A stretch of DNA of 64,000 nt, taken from positions 973,501 to 1,037,500 of the forward strand of contig NZ_CP039904.1 of assembly GCF_005221385.1 (NCBI RefSeq). The letters are read 5' to 3'. Shown here in pieces: positions 27,333 through 36,670 of the stretch. A program made the position numbers and the translations under genes. The number at the start of each line of letters is the position of its first letter. Position 1 is the stretch's first letter. The notes beneath the pieces are model-generated. The model made no database searches. It worked only from the letters and a program-made list of their open reading frames with translations, and was not told the DNA's origin. The DNA is from Agrobacterium tumefaciens (lineage in GTDB: Bacteria > Pseudomonadota > Alphaproteobacteria > Rhizobiales > Rhizobiaceae).

Positions 27333-28130
27333 TTACTCCGCAGCTTCGACGAAGCGGTGACGTTCGTAGAGGAACTTCAGCACGGCTTCGCGGCATTTGA
27401 GATAGGTCTTGTCGGATGCGAGCTCGATGCGGTGGCGTGGGCGTGCCAGCGGCACCTCGAGCACTTCGCCGATATGGGCGGCCGGACCGTTGGTCATCAT
27501 CACGATACGATCCGACAGTAGCACCGCTTCGTCGACATCATGGGTGATCATGACCATGGTGTTGCCCAACCGGGCGTGGATTTCCATCACCGCATCCTGA
27601 AGATGCGCGCGTGTCAGCGCGTCGAGCGCACCGAAGGGCTCGTCCAGCAGCAGGATTTTCGGCTCCATGGCGAGCGCCCGGGCAATACCGACACGCTGTT
27701 TCATGCCACCGGAAATTTCCGCGGGCTTCTTGTCCCTGGCATGCGCCATCTGCACGAGATCGAGATTGCGCATGACCCAGTCATGCCGCTCGGCCCGGGT
27801 TTTTGTCCTGCTGAACACCTTCTCCACAGCGAGATTGACGTTTTCATAGACCGAAAGCCAGGGCAGCAGGCTGTGGTTCTGGAACACGACGGCGCGCTCC
27901 GGACCCGGCTCGTTCACCTCGCGGTTTTCGAGCAGAACGGCACCGGCAGACACTTTCGTCAGTCCGGCAATGAGATTGAGCATGGTGGACTTGCCGCAGC
28001 CGGAATGACCGATGACGGAGACGAATTCGCCTTTTTCGATGGTGAGGTTGATGCCTTTCAGCACCTCTGCACGCGAACCGCCCTTGTCGAAATATTTGTC
28101 GATATGATCGAGCTTCAGATAAGCGTTCAT
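27333..28130 (-). CDS. nrtD: Nitrate ABC transporter ATP-binding protein
   Basis: A 265-aa ATPase of the NrtD/SsuB/TauB family. Walker A is GHSGCGKSTMLNLIAGL (about residue 45), the signature region is ISGGMKQRVGIARALAM, Walker B is ILLLDEPFGALDALTR and the switch His is in MITHDVDEA. It is the single-cassette NrtD form rather than the fused NrtC form. The frame is open upstream to 28331, but the Met at 28130 follows a perfect AAGGAGA ribosome site. A 44-bp palindrome sits between nrtB and this gene. Confidence 0.93.
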   Translation of the reverse strand: MNAYLKLDHIDKYFDKGGSRAEVLKGINLTIEKGEFVSVIGHSGCGKSTMLNLIAGLTKVSAGAVLLENREVNEPGPERAVVFQNHSLLPWLSVYENVNLAVEKVFSRTKTRAERHDWVMRNLDLVQMAHARDKKPAEISGGMKQRVGIARALAMEPKILLLDEPFGALDALTRAHLQDAVMEIHARLGNTMVMITHDVDEAVLLSDRIVMMTNGPAAHIGEVLEVPLARPRHRIELASDKTYLKCREAVLKFLYERHRFVEAAE

Positions 28131-28149
28131 GATTGATTTCTCCTTTGGC

Positions 28150-28193
28150 GCAATTCCGGACGGAAAACCGGTTCCCACTTTTCCTGGAATTGC
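28150..28193. repeat. 44-bp palindromic intergenic repeat, copy 2
   Basis: Inverted ends GCAATTCC / GGAATTGC with the same interior blocks AAAACCG and CACTTTT as copy 1 at 9999-10042. It lies in the 70-bp gap between nrtB and nrtD, inside an operon, where it could form an mRNA hairpin that sets subunit ratios. Confidence 0.7.
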
Positions 28194-28200
28194 TTGCCTC

Positions 28201-29094
28201 TCAGTTCGCCGCAGCGCCGCGGGTGATGACCTTGCCGAGCGCCGCCACCAGCTTGTCGAGCACGAAGCCGACCACGCCGATGTAGACAAGCGCCACGATG
28301 ATGTCGGGCAGGCGCGACGAGTTCCACGCATCCCAGATGAAGAAACCGATGCCGACGCCGCCGGTCAGCATTTCCGCAGCAACGATCGCGAGCCAGGAAA
28401 GGCCGACACCGATGCGCAGGCCGGTGAAGATGTAGGGTGCTGCCGATGGCAGCATGATCTTGAAGAAAAATTCGAGCTGGTTGAGCCGCAGCACCTGCGC
28501 GACGTTACGGTAATCCTGCGGAATATTGCGCACGCCGACCGCCGTATTGATGATGACCGGCCAGATGGAGGTGATGAAGATCACGAAGATGGCCGACGGG
28601 TTGCTGTCCTGAAAGGCGGCCAGCGAAAGCGGCAGCCAGGCAAGCGGCGGCACCGTGCGCAGCACCTGAAAGATCGGGTCAAGGCCGCGCATCGCCCAGA
28701 CCGACTGGCCGATGACAGCGCCGAGGATGATGCCGGCAATGGCAGCAAGGCCGAAACCGTAAGCCACACGCTCCAGCGAGACCAGAACACGCAGCCCGAG
28801 GCCGATATCCTGCGAGCCATTCTGGAAAAACGGCGATACGATGAGATCGTAACTCTCCTCGAAGACCTGGCTCGGCGGCGGCAAAGATGAACCAGGGGCG
28901 GAACAGAGCAGCTGCCAGACGCCGAGCAGCACAGCGAGGACAAGAAGCGGCGGTATGGTGTTACGGGCCGCTGCAGCACCCCATTTGCGCAAATCGATCC
29001 GCGACGGATGTTTGGGCGAAAGTGCCACGACGTTTGCCTTTTGCGCTGCCGGCTGCTGCGGCTCTTCCTTGAATTTTCGGGCCAATGCGGACAT
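28201..29094 (-). CDS. nrtB: Nitrate ABC transporter permease
   Basis: A 297-aa inner-membrane permease of the NrtB/SsuC/TauC type. A 30-residue cytoplasmic N-terminus precedes the first span (TIPPLLVLAVLLGVWQLL). The permease signature is in NAYRNVAQVLRLNQLEFFFKI-like sequence (here IPQDYRNVAQVLRLNQLEFF, about residues 196-215), followed by PSAAPYIFTGLRIGVGLSW. It lies between nrtA and nrtD; the gap to nrtA is 114 bp. Confidence 0.93.
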   Translation of the reverse strand: MSALARKFKEEPQQPAAQKANVVALSPKHPSRIDLRKWGAAAARNTIPPLLVLAVLLGVWQLLCSAPGSSLPPPSQVFEESYDLIVSPFFQNGSQDIGLGLRVLVSLERVAYGFGLAAIAGIILGAVIGQSVWAMRGLDPIFQVLRTVPPLAWLPLSLAAFQDSNPSAIFVIFITSIWPVIINTAVGVRNIPQDYRNVAQVLRLNQLEFFFKIMLPSAAPYIFTGLRIGVGLSWLAIVAAEMLTGGVGIGFFIWDAWNSSRLPDIIVALVYIGVVGFVLDKLVAALGKVITRGAAAN

Positions 29095-29208
29095 GGGCGT
29101 TTCCTCTTGATTTCGGTTGCGGTCTGGGTCCCGCCCCTCACCCGGTCTTCAGTCTCAGCCGGTGGACGGCGGCAACTGGCGGATGAAGGGCGACACCCGG
29201 TCTCCTCC

Positions 29209-30507
29209 TCAGGAGGCCGCCTTGATGGACAGGCTTTCGAGATAGGCGGACGGATTTTCCGGGTCGAAGACCTTGCCGTCGAAGAAGGTTTCCTTGCCGC
29301 GCGAGGTGGAGGCGGGAAGATCGGCAACGCCGAGATCCTTGGCCGCCGCACGCCAGATATCCTCGCGGTTGACCTTCTCGACCAGCGCCTTCACATCGGT
29401 ATCGGGCGCAAATTTGCCCCAGCGGATGTTTTCCGCGATGAACCAGCTGTCATGGCTGTGGAAGGGATAGGAGGCGTGGTCCTGCCAGAACTTCATCTGC
29501 AGGCCGGTATTTTCCAGCACGCGGCCGTTGCCGTAGTTGATATTGCCCTTGAGACGACCGAGAACATCCTTGGGCGGCACATTGAACCATTGGCGTTTGC
29601 CGAGGATGGTGGACATTTCTTCCTTGTTCGCCATGTCATCGCACCATTGCTGCGCTTCCATGACAGCCATCAACAGCGCCTTGGTGGCGTTGGGGTTCTT
29701 TTCCACCCAGTCGGCGCGCATGCCGAGCGCCTTTTCCGGATGGCCTTTCCAGAGCTCTCCGGTGGTACAGGCGGTGAAACCGATACCCTGATTGACGAGC
29801 TGCTCGTTCCACGGTTCGCCCACACAAAAGACGTCCATATTGCCAACCTTCATGTTGGCAACCATCTGTGGCGGCGGGACAACGATGGTGGAAACGTCCT
29901 TGTCCGGATCGATACCGCCGGCGGCGAGCCAGTAGCGGATCCACAGATCATGCGTGCCGCCGGGGAAGGTCATGGCGGCCTTGATTTCCTTGCCTTCCGC
30001 CTTCTTTTTCTCGAAAGCTGCCTTCAGCTTGGAGGCGTCCAGCTGAACGCCGGTTTCGGCATATTCCTTGGCGACGGAAATGCCCTGGCTGTCGAGGTTG
30101 AGGCGGGCGAGGATGGTCATCGGCACCGGCACATTGTTCTGGGTCACCTTGCCGGTATGCATAAGATAGGGCATGGGCGTCAGGATATGCGCGCCATCGA
30201 TGCCATTCGAGGCGCCGCCGAGCACGAGATTGTCGCGTGTTGCGCCCCACGAGGCTTGCTTCAGAACCTCGACATCAGGCATGCCGTGTTTGGCGAACAG
30301 GCCCTTTTCGGCCGCGATTATCAGCGGCGCGGCATCGGTGAGCGCGATAAAGCCGATTTTTGCGCCTTTCACCTCAGGCTCAGCGGTGGCTGCGAAAGCA
30401 CCGGATGGAAAGGCCACGCGCACGGCGCTGACAAGGGCTGCGGTGGCTGTCGTCTTCAGTATCGTGCGGCGGCTGACATCGCCGGAGAATATCTTTTTCA
30501 TTCGCAT
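29209..30507 (-). CDS. nrtA: Nitrate/nitrite-binding protein of ABC transporter (Tat-exported)
   Basis: A 432-aa periplasmic binding protein. The N-terminus has a twin-arginine signal (DVSRRTILKTTATAALVSAV), so it is probably exported folded. The mature part follows NrtA/CmpA: GFIALTDAAPLIIAAEKGLF, HILTPMPYLMHTG, TFPGGTHDLWIRYWLAAGGIDP (split) and VVPPPQMVANMKVGNMDVFCVGEPWN (split). It is first in the nrtABD-nirBD-nasA-cysG operon, behind a sigma54 promoter and a structured leader. The start could also be the Met two codons later. Confidence 0.93.
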   Translation of the reverse strand: MRMKKIFSGDVSRRTILKTTATAALVSAVRVAFPSGAFAATAEPEVKGAKIGFIALTDAAPLIIAAEKGLFAKHGMPDVEVLKQASWGATRDNLVLGGASNGIDGAHILTPMPYLMHTGKVTQNNVPVPMTILARLNLDSQGISVAKEYAETGVQLDASKLKAAFEKKKAEGKEIKAAMTFPGGTHDLWIRYWLAAGGIDPDKDVSTIVVPPPQMVANMKVGNMDVFCVGEPWNEQLVNQGIGFTACTTGELWKGHPEKALGMRADWVEKNPNATKALLMAVMEAQQWCDDMANKEEMSTILGKRQWFNVPPKDVLGRLKGNINYGNGRVLENTGLQMKFWQDHASYPFHSHDSWFIAENIRWGKFAPDTDVKALVEKVNREDIWRAAAKDLGVADLPASTSRGKETFFDGKVFDPENPSAYLESLSIKAAS

Positions 30508-30540
30508 GTTCCCCTTATTGGGCCACCTCTGCGGGTGACG

Positions 30541-30697
30541 TTTTCGCTTGCGAAAAAACCTGAAAATAAAAAAACGCCGCTCGGTGTTTGCGCCTGCGGA
30601 ACGGGAGGTGTTCCGGGCAGCAAAACCTTGCGACGTCTGTGTCTTTGAAAGCGCCTATGCCGCGCCCTGCTTGCCCCGATCGCCGTTGACCGGTGCA
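30541..30697 (-). promoter_or_regulatory. Structured leader of the nitrate operon (predicted NasT-type attenuator)
   Basis: The untranslated leader downstream of the sigma54 promoter is about 190 nt. Three hairpins can be drawn. GAC-ACAGAC-GTC (30632-30643) has a six-base loop with A at 1 and G at 4, the pattern bound by ANTAR proteins. CTG-C-GGAAC / GTTCC-G-CAG (30594-30620) forms an antiterminator-like stem. The third, ending CGGCG followed by seven T (30564-30599), is a terminator whose 5' arm is shared with the second, so the two exclude each other. NasT is encoded nearby. Confidence 0.6.
30564..30599 (-). terminator. Conditional terminator in the nrtA leader
   Basis: On the minus strand CCGC-A-GG ... 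CC-GA-GCGG is followed by CGTTTTTTT. The 5' arm (30596-30599) is also part of the competing upstream hairpin. It sits about 60 nt ahead of the nrtA start codon. Confidence 0.6.
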
Positions 30698-30706
30698 AAC
30701 ATGAAG

Positions 30707-30723
30707 AAGCAAGAGGCGTGCCA
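30707..30723 (-). promoter_or_regulatory. Sigma54 (RpoN) promoter of the nitrate operon
   Basis: The minus strand reads TGGCACGCCTCTTGCTT, a full match to the -24/-12 consensus TGGCACG-N4-TTGCW. The start of transcription would be near 30697. This implies nitrogen control through NtrC in addition to the leader. No clear NtrC site was recognised upstream, where 30725-30880 is AT-rich. Confidence 0.85.
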
Positions 30724-30879
30724 GTTTTTAGAAACCAGCCTATCACATTGAAATTAAGAGGTGATTTTTACATTTACAAGATGTGATTAAATTTTAATCA
30801 GCGAATTTTCTGTCTTCTGTTTGTGCAAAGCAAAAAAATCCGCGCTTGAAATTTGCGCAGCTGCAAGGCCGCGCGTCAG

Positions 30880-32175
30880 TCACACTTCTCCGGAGGACGG
30901 GGAAAACGGCGCGGATGTGCGCACGGTAAAGCGGTTCACATAGCCTACGATATCAGCGGGATCGAACATGAAACCGTCCACGAAACGGTCATCCTCTTCC
31001 TGCCCTTCGATGCGGATGTCGGCATCATCAGGCGCATTCGCATCGCCCAGCGCCGCCCGATAAATATCCGGCCTGTAGGCGGAAAGTGCGGCTTCCACAC
31101 CCGCTTGCGAAAATTCCGCCTGACCCCAGCGGATCATCTGGCTGTAAATCCACAATGCCTGGCTCTGGCGGGGATAATTGGCATGGCCGCTGTGGAAAAG
31201 GAAATATTTGTCGATCACCCGGCGGTTGCCGTGGCTGTCGATGCTGAATTCACCGGCAAGCACCCGGCGGATGATGCCTTCAGGCGCGCCAATGTAGCGA
31301 GGGTCAGCAAGGGCCTTGCTCAGATCGTCGTGATTTTCCGCAAGGTCGCACCAGCGTGCGGCTGCATCGAGCGCCGTCAGCAGCCGGCCGACCGTTTCCT
31401 GCTGGCTTTCCGCCCATTCAGGCCGCATGCCGATCACCTTTTCCGGCGCCGACGGCCACAAATCCTGCTTGGCGGCGACGATGCGGCCGACACCGCGCTC
31501 GGCGGCGACGATGTTCCACGGCGCGCCGACGCAGAACCCGTCGATGGCGCCCGCCGCCAGCGCATCCGACGTCAAGGGTGGCGGCACGACCACCAGCTTG
31601 ACATCGTGATCGGGGTGAATACCACCGGCAGCGAGCCAATAGCGAAATTCGTAATTATGCGATGAGAACGGATAGGTCATGCCAAGCGTCGGCGGCGCTT
31701 CGCCGCGCGTCCGCATATCATCGAGTACCCGCTTCAAAGCCTTGGCGTTTTCGAGCGCTCCCGCCGTTTCAGACAGCCCTGTCAATGCCTTCATCCGCCC
31801 AAACAGCCGGGTCGAAAGCGTGATCGCATTGCCGCCACGTCCAAGTGAAAAGGGCGTGATCGTCGGTGAGGGGTTGGAGCCAAGCCCCAGCATGGAGGCG
31901 ACGGGCATGGGCGACAGCATATGGGCAATGTCGAATTGCCGGAATGCCAGCCGGTCGCGCACATTCGCCCAGGACACATCCTTGACGAGATCGAGCGACA
32001 GGCCTTCGCGCTCGGCAAAACCGAATTCAGCCGCCGCAATCAGAACAGAGGCATCGACAAGCGGAATAAAACCGGCGCGCAGGATTTTCTGCCGGTCACT
32101 GCCCACAAGTGCTGGTGCGCCAGTCCCTACGCTATGTGATCCGGCTGATTTTCCCGGTGCCGCCATATCATACAC
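30880..32175 (-). CDS. nasS: NasS-type cytoplasmic nitrate/nitrite sensor
   Basis: A 431-aa NrtA-like protein without a signal peptide (N-terminus MYDMAAPGKSAGSHSVG), as expected for NasS. NasS holds the antiterminator NasT inactive until it binds nitrate or nitrite. It keeps the ligand-pocket segments of NrtA: GFIPLVDASVLIAAAEFG, HMLSPMPVASMLG, TYPFSSHNYEFRYWLAAGG (read in pieces) and VVPPPLTSDALAAGAIDGFCVGAPWN (split). It lies 24 bp after nasT and about 370 bp upstream of nrtA. Alternative: a plain transporter subunit, unlikely given the missing signal. Confidence 0.88.
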   Translation of the reverse strand: MYDMAAPGKSAGSHSVGTGAPALVGSDRQKILRAGFIPLVDASVLIAAAEFGFAEREGLSLDLVKDVSWANVRDRLAFRQFDIAHMLSPMPVASMLGLGSNPSPTITPFSLGRGGNAITLSTRLFGRMKALTGLSETAGALENAKALKRVLDDMRTRGEAPPTLGMTYPFSSHNYEFRYWLAAGGIHPDHDVKLVVVPPPLTSDALAAGAIDGFCVGAPWNIVAAERGVGRIVAAKQDLWPSAPEKVIGMRPEWAESQQETVGRLLTALDAAARWCDLAENHDDLSKALADPRYIGAPEGIIRRVLAGEFSIDSHGNRRVIDKYFLFHSGHANYPRQSQALWIYSQMIRWGQAEFSQAGVEAALSAYRPDIYRAALGDANAPDDADIRIEGQEEDDRFVDGFMFDPADIVGYVNRFTVRTSAPFSPSSGEV

Positions 32176-32199
32176 TCCACACTGCCCGAGCGGCCTTTG

Positions 32200-32787
32200 T
32201 CACATCAACAGACCGGCCGCGGTGACCACGCTTTGCGCGATCTCGGAAATTTTCTTTTTCTCGTTCATCGCCGTTTGCCGCAAAAGCGCAAAGGCCTCCT
32301 CTTCGGAAAGGCCACGCATCTTCATCAGGATGCCCTTGGCGCGCTCGATGACCTTCCGTTCCTCCAGCGCCGATCTGGCGTCGGCAAGTTCCCGTTGCAG
32401 ACGGCTGAAAGCATTAAAGCGGCTGACCGCCATATCGAGAATGGGTTTGACCCGTTCTTTCTTCAGCCCATCGACCACATAGGCGGAAACCCCCGCCTCG
32501 ACGGCCGCTTCGATGGAAGCGGTGTCGGAACGATCGACGAACATGGCGATCGGCCGGCCGACCGTGCGGGTGAGCTGGAACAGATGCTCCATCATGTCGC
32601 GGTTGGGATTTTCAAGATCGATGAAGATGACATCGGGCTGCAGCGTCTCGATGGTGCGCGCCACCCCGTTCACCTCATGGATGACCGTGACGCGATGATA
32701 GCCAGCCTCGCGCAGCCCCTCCTCGATGATGGAAGCGCGGATCGCGTTTTCGTCTAAGACAAGAATGGTGAGGTCGCGAAGCGTCAT
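32200..32787 (-). CDS. nasT: NasT antiterminator, receiver plus ANTAR domain
   Basis: A 195-aa RNA-binding response regulator. Residues 1-120 form a receiver-like domain (LTILVLDENAIRASIIEEGL, DVIFIDLENPNRDMMEH with the phosphoacceptor position). The ANTAR domain at 125-190 contains LQRELADARSALEERKVIERAKGILMKMRGLSEEEAFALLRQTAM (seen in pieces: KVIERAKGILMK, GLSEEEAFALLRQ). ANTAR proteins bind paired hairpins in leaders and prevent termination, matching the nrtA leader. The frame opens at 32856, but Met at 32787 gives MTLRDLTILVLDE and is chosen. Confidence 0.92.
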   Translation of the reverse strand: MTLRDLTILVLDENAIRASIIEEGLREAGYHRVTVIHEVNGVARTIETLQPDVIFIDLENPNRDMMEHLFQLTRTVGRPIAMFVDRSDTASIEAAVEAGVSAYVVDGLKKERVKPILDMAVSRFNAFSRLQRELADARSALEERKVIERAKGILMKMRGLSEEEAFALLRQTAMNEKKKISEIAQSVVTAAGLLM

Positions 32788-32886
32788 GCAGCATTGATGG
32801 CGCAGCGCAACAAACTTGGCAATCGGCTGCCGATGCAAAAATGGAGGGAGCGACAAGGGGCTTTCTCTCCCCTGCCGCCTGCCTTA

Positions 32887-33552
32887 TCAGGATGCGTGTT
32901 CGACGGCGCGTTCGAGCGCCTTCAAAACCGTACGCTCGGAGAGATTGAGATAGATTTCCATCTCGTTGCCGGCGTCGGCCGCTTTGCCCTCTTCCATCAA
33001 CGATAGAATCTTGCTGTTCATATCCACGAAGGGCGAATGAAGCTGTTCTGGATCTTTCAGCAAGCCGAAGCAAAGCCTGAGTTCAGCGGCGATGCGCTCA
33101 TAAAAATCGCTGAGACGGACGCTGTCGAGGAGATCGACGACAGCGGCATGGAACTTCATGTTGGCGCTGCCCACACCCAGCCAGTCGGCCTGATCGCGCT
33201 TGACCTTGGCATCCTCGACCGCCGCCCGCATGACCCTGATGGCAGGGTGCTTGTGCCAGGCCTGGCGCAGCGCACCGCACTCAACCATGCGCCGCACCCT
33301 ATAAATATCGATCACGGAAGCCATGGTCGGAACGGCGACAAACACACCGCGATTGGCCTCGTGGCGCAACAGGCCGTCCTTCGTCAGAAGACGGAAGGCT
33401 TCGCGCAGCGAATTGCGGGAGACGTCGAAACGTTCGCTAAAGGCTGCCTCTGAAAGGCGCTGTCCCGGCATCAACTCGCCGGAGATCAACAGGGTGCGGA
33501 TACCCTTCGCCAATCGATCCGCAAGCGGCAGACCCTCTATCGTTTCCGTCAT
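32887..33552 (-). CDS. GntR/FCD-family regulator divergent from the 5-oxoproline operon
   Basis: A 221-aa regulator with an N-terminal winged helix (residues 10-75: LADRLAKGIRTLLISGELMPG, then LSEAAFSERFDVSRNSLREAFRLL, each read in pieces) and an FCD effector domain of six helices (metal/ligand His in HKHPAIRVMRAAVEDAK and NMKFHAAVVDLLDSVR). FCD regulators usually respond to an organic acid. A perfect 17-bp palindrome lies 167 bp upstream, between it and the divergent operon. The frame reaches 33645, but Met at 33552 follows AAGGAAAG. Confidence 0.88.
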   Translation of the reverse strand: MTETIEGLPLADRLAKGIRTLLISGELMPGQRLSEAAFSERFDVSRNSLREAFRLLTKDGLLRHEANRGVFVAVPTMASVIDIYRVRRMVECGALRQAWHKHPAIRVMRAAVEDAKVKRDQADWLGVGSANMKFHAAVVDLLDSVRLSDFYERIAAELRLCFGLLKDPEQLHSPFVDMNSKILSLMEEGKAADAGNEMEIYLNLSERTVLKALERAVEHAS

Positions 33553-33718
33553 GGCGCTTCTTTCCTTAAGGCAATGCAGCATCGGAATTCCGTGACAGGC
33601 ATGTTCGGACACGGCATGATTGCCCATAGCACAAAGCATTAGCAAAGCACGAAAAAAACGTGATTAAATCATGGCCATAACGTCCAACAAATAGACAAAA
33701 TGAAAGAACGATAGTTTT

Positions 33719-33735
33719 ATATTGTTCAACAATAT
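33719..33735. promoter_or_regulatory. Predicted operator of the GntR regulator
   Basis: Perfect palindrome ATATTGTT-C-AACAATAT. It abuts a TTGACA (33735-33740) that could be the -35 of the rightward operon, although no good -10 was seen. The TTGTNNNACAA-like core is common for FCD regulators. Confidence 0.6.
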
Positions 33736-33816
33736 TGACAATTGCGCAGAACACGACAAGATCGACCGCATAAAGCATCCGCGAGGGGCGGATTGCGACA
33801 GGAGCGGAGAAAATCC

Positions 33817-35058
33817 ATGGAGCAGAAAAAGCTCACCCCGACTGCCGATCTCAAAATGTCAAAACGCGCATCTCTTCTGGGAGCGATCTTCCTGATGGCG
33901 ACATCCGCCATCGGTCCGGGATTCATCACCCAGACGGCGACATTCACCACCCAGCTTGGCGCAGCCTTTGCCTTCGGCATTCTCGCCTCCATCCTCATCG
34001 ACTTCGTCGTGCAGTTGAATATCTGGCGTATCGTGACGTTAACGCGCATGCGCGCTTCCGACATTGCAAATGCTGCCATTCCGGGCGCAGGTTACCTGCT
34101 CGCCATTCTCGTCATCATCGGCGGTCTGTTCTTCAATATCGGCAATATCGGCGGCACCGGTCTCGGCCTGAACGCCATTTTCGGGCTGGACCCGAAAATC
34201 GGCGGTGCGATCAGCGCGATATTCTCCATCGCCATCTTCGTTTCCAAGCGCGCGGGTCTTGCCGTTGACCGGTTCATCATTTTCGCCGGCATCCTGATGA
34301 TCGTGCTGACGCTTTATGTGGCATTCGTCTCCGCGCCGCCGGTGGGCGACGCCTTCCGCCAGACCTTCCTGCCGGATACCATCAATTTCGCGACCATCAC
34401 AACCATCGTCGGCGGCACCGTCGGCGGCTACATCACCTATTCCGGCGCGCACCGCCTGCTGGACCGGGGCATGGTCGGTATTGAAAACCTGCCCGCCGTC
34501 AACCGCGCCGCGCTCACCGGCATCGCCGTCACCGGCATCATGCGTTACGTGCTGTTTCTTGCCATTCTCGGCGTCGTCGCCAGCGGCGTCGTCATCGATA
34601 CGTCGGGCCAGGCCGCCAATCCCGCCGCACAGGCCTTCCGTTCGGCCGCGGGCGATCTCGGCTTCCGGCTCTTCGGCATCATCTTCTGGGCAGCGGCCAT
34701 CACCAGCGTCATCGGCGCAGCCTATACGTCCGTCTCGTTCCTGCCCGTCTTCAAACAGGATATGAGCGAGCGCGCCCGCAATATGGCGACGGTCGTTTTC
34801 ATCGCCGTCTCGCTCGTCTGCTACCTGCTGATCACGACGCCGCCCGCGGCCATGCTGGTCTTCGTCGGCGGCCTCAACGGTCTTATCCTGCCCATCGGCC
34901 TCAGCATTTTCCTGTTCGCCGCATGGAAACGCGAAGACCTGATGGGTGGCCATCGCTACTCGCGCATTCTGCTCGGGCTTGGCGTTCTGACTTGCGCATT
35001 GACATGGTACATGGGCTACAAGTCCGCCGGCACCATCTTCGGCCTGCTCGGCCTGTAA
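33817..35058 (+). CDS. NRAMP-family transporter (YcsG-like)
   Basis: A 413-aa integral membrane protein with about eleven spans. NRAMP-type sequence is seen at [22 protein letters not shown] (split) near residue 27, where true metal transporters have the DPGN motif. Here the motif reads GPGF, so metal coordination is probably lost. In Bacillus subtilis the homologue ycsG sits in the same operon as ycsF, ycsI and kipI/kipA. Import of 5-oxoproline or another organic solute is a reasonable inference. The Met at 33817 has a good GGAGCGGAG ribosome site. Confidence 0.82.
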   Translation: MEQKKLTPTADLKMSKRASLLGAIFLMATSAIGPGFITQTATFTTQLGAAFAFGILASILIDFVVQLNIWRIVTLTRMRASDIANAAIPGAGYLLAILVIIGGLFFNIGNIGGTGLGLNAIFGLDPKIGGAISAIFSIAIFVSKRAGLAVDRFIIFAGILMIVLTLYVAFVSAPPVGDAFRQTFLPDTINFATITTIVGGTVGGYITYSGAHRLLDRGMVGIENLPAVNRAALTGIAVTGIMRYVLFLAILGVVASGVVIDTSGQAANPAAQAFRSAAGDLGFRLFGIIFWAAAITSVIGAAYTSVSFLPVFKQDMSERARNMATVVFIAVSLVCYLLITTPPAAMLVFVGGLNGLILPIGLSIFLFAAWKREDLMGGHRYSRILLGLGVLTCALTWYMGYKSAGTIFGLLGL

Positions 35059-35077
35059 AAACCAAAGGGAGGCGAAC

Positions 35078-35845
35078 ATGGCCGCTATCGATCTCAACAG
35101 CGATCTTGGCGAAAGTTACGGTGCGTGGAGCATGGGAGACGATGAGGCGATGCTCGCCATCGTTTCCAGCGCCAACATCGCCTGCGGATTTCACGCAGGC
35201 GACCCGGCCGGCATCTACCGCACCGTCAAGGCCGCCGCCGAAAAAGGCGTGGTCGTTGGCGCCCATGTCTCCTATCCGGACCGCGTCGGCTTTGGCCGCC
35301 GCGATCTGGACGCGACCTCGGAAGAGCTGATCGCCGATGTTATCTACCAGATCGGCGCGCTGAAAGGCGTCGCCGCCGCTGCCGGAACCACGGTGCGTTA
35401 CGTCAAGCCGCACGGCGCGCTTTACAACCGCATCGCCAATGACGCGAAGCAGGGGCAGGCGGTAATCGACGGCATCAAGGCTATCGACCCTTCGCTGGTG
35501 CTGATGGGCCTCGCCAATGCACCTATCCTCGATCTCGCCCGCAAGGCGGGCCTTTCTGTTGTCGCCGAAGCTTTCGCAGATCGTGCATATACACCCCAGG
35601 GTCAGCTCGTTTCGCGCCGGGAAGCCGGTGCCGTTTTGCATGACGCGGCAAAGATTGCCGACCGTATGGTGCGGCTTGCCCGCGAAGGCACGCTGGAGGC
35701 GATCGATGGCAGCATCATAAAAATCGAGGCACAATCGATCTGCGTGCATGGCGACAGCCCCGGCGCAGTCGCCATCGCCCAGGAAATCCGTCGTCGGTTT
35801 GAAGCCGAAGGCATCGACATCCGCTCTTTCGCATCCAATCGCTGA
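35078..35845 (+). CDS. pxpA: 5-oxoprolinase subunit A (LamB/YcsF family)
   Basis: A 255-aa cytoplasmic protein. PxpA works with PxpB and PxpC to hydrolyse 5-oxo-L-proline to glutamate using ATP. The family N-terminus [23 protein letters not shown] (split) is perfectly recognisable, with the [10 protein letters not shown] motif at about residue 31, [18 protein letters not shown] (about 65) and [10 protein letters not shown] (about 109). The acidic and His residues of these loops are all there. AGGGAGG precedes the start. The gap from the transporter is 19 bp and that to the next gene 11 bp. Confidence 0.93.
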   Translation: MAAIDLNSDLGESYGAWSMGDDEAMLAIVSSANIACGFHAGDPAGIYRTVKAAAEKGVVVGAHVSYPDRVGFGRRDLDATSEELIADVIYQIGALKGVAAAAGTTVRYVKPHGALYNRIANDAKQGQAVIDGIKAIDPSLVLMGLANAPILDLARKAGLSVVAEAFADRAYTPQGQLVSRREAGAVLHDAAKIADRMVRLAREGTLEAIDGSIIKIEAQSICVHGDSPGAVAIAQEIRRRFEAEGIDIRSFASNR

Positions 35846-35856
35846 AAGGATAGCCG

Positions 35857-36666
35857 ATGACGATACCGACATCCTATCTCAACTACACGGACGCAGACGC
35901 CGCACGCAAGGCCCGCGCCACCTATCGCGATGGCCTTGTCGCCCCAACTTCCGGCATTGCACCCGGCTTCACGCAGGCGAACATGATCGTGCTGCCGCGC
36001 GACTGGGCCTTCGATTTCCTTCTTTATGCGCAGCGCAATCCAAAACCTTGCCCCGTGCTTGATGTCTCCGATCCCGGCTCGCCCACCACGCTTCTGGCAC
36101 CCGACGCTGACCTGAGGACCGACCTGCCGCTCTACCGCATCTGGCGGGATGGCAAGCTTGCCGAGGAAACAGCCGACGCGACCGCCGCCTGGGCGGAGCG
36201 CGACGATCTCGTCGCATTTCTGATCGGCTGCAGCTTCACCTTCGAAACGCCGATGGTGGAAGCTGGCATCGAAATTCGCCACATGACCGACAAGAGCAAT
36301 GTGCCAATGTATCTTACCAACCGGCCCTGCCGACCGGCCGGACGGCTGAAGGGCAATATGGTCGTTTCCATGCGACCAATCCCGGCATCGCGCGTGGCCG
36401 ATGCGGCCACCATTTCCGGACGTTTTCCGGCGGTGCATGGCGCACCCGTGCATGTCGGCGCGCCGGAAGAGATTGGCATCACTGATTTGGCCAAACCTGA
36501 TTTCGGCGATGCGGTTCGGATCGAACCGGGCGAAGTTCCGGTATTCTGGGCCTGCGGCGTGACCCCACAGGCCGCTGTGATGGCATCTGGTGTTCCCTTC
36601 GCCATCACCCATGCGCCGGGCCACATGTTCATCACCGATATTCCCGACACCGCCTATCACGCGTGA
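35857..36666 (+). CDS. DUF1445 / YcsI-type putative hydro-lyase
   Basis: A 269-aa protein of the DUF1445 family (ARARYRDG-like start: [20 protein letters not shown]). [32 protein letters not shown], and [13 protein letters not shown] are family blocks. The human relative DGLUCY combines this domain with a D-glutamate cyclase domain that forms 5-oxo-D-proline, so a link to D-glutamate/5-oxoproline chemistry fits. The exact reaction of stand-alone YcsI proteins is not known to me. It lies between pxpA and the fused pxpBC. Confidence 0.85.
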   Translation: MTIPTSYLNYTDADAARKARATYRDGLVAPTSGIAPGFTQANMIVLPRDWAFDFLLYAQRNPKPCPVLDVSDPGSPTTLLAPDADLRTDLPLYRIWRDGKLAEETADATAAWAERDDLVAFLIGCSFTFETPMVEAGIEIRHMTDKSNVPMYLTNRPCRPAGRLKGNMVVSMRPIPASRVADAATISGRFPAVHGAPVHVGAPEEIGITDLAKPDFGDAVRIEPGEVPVFWACGVTPQAAVMASGVPFAITHAPGHMFITDIPDTAYHA

Positions 36667-36670
36667 GGAT

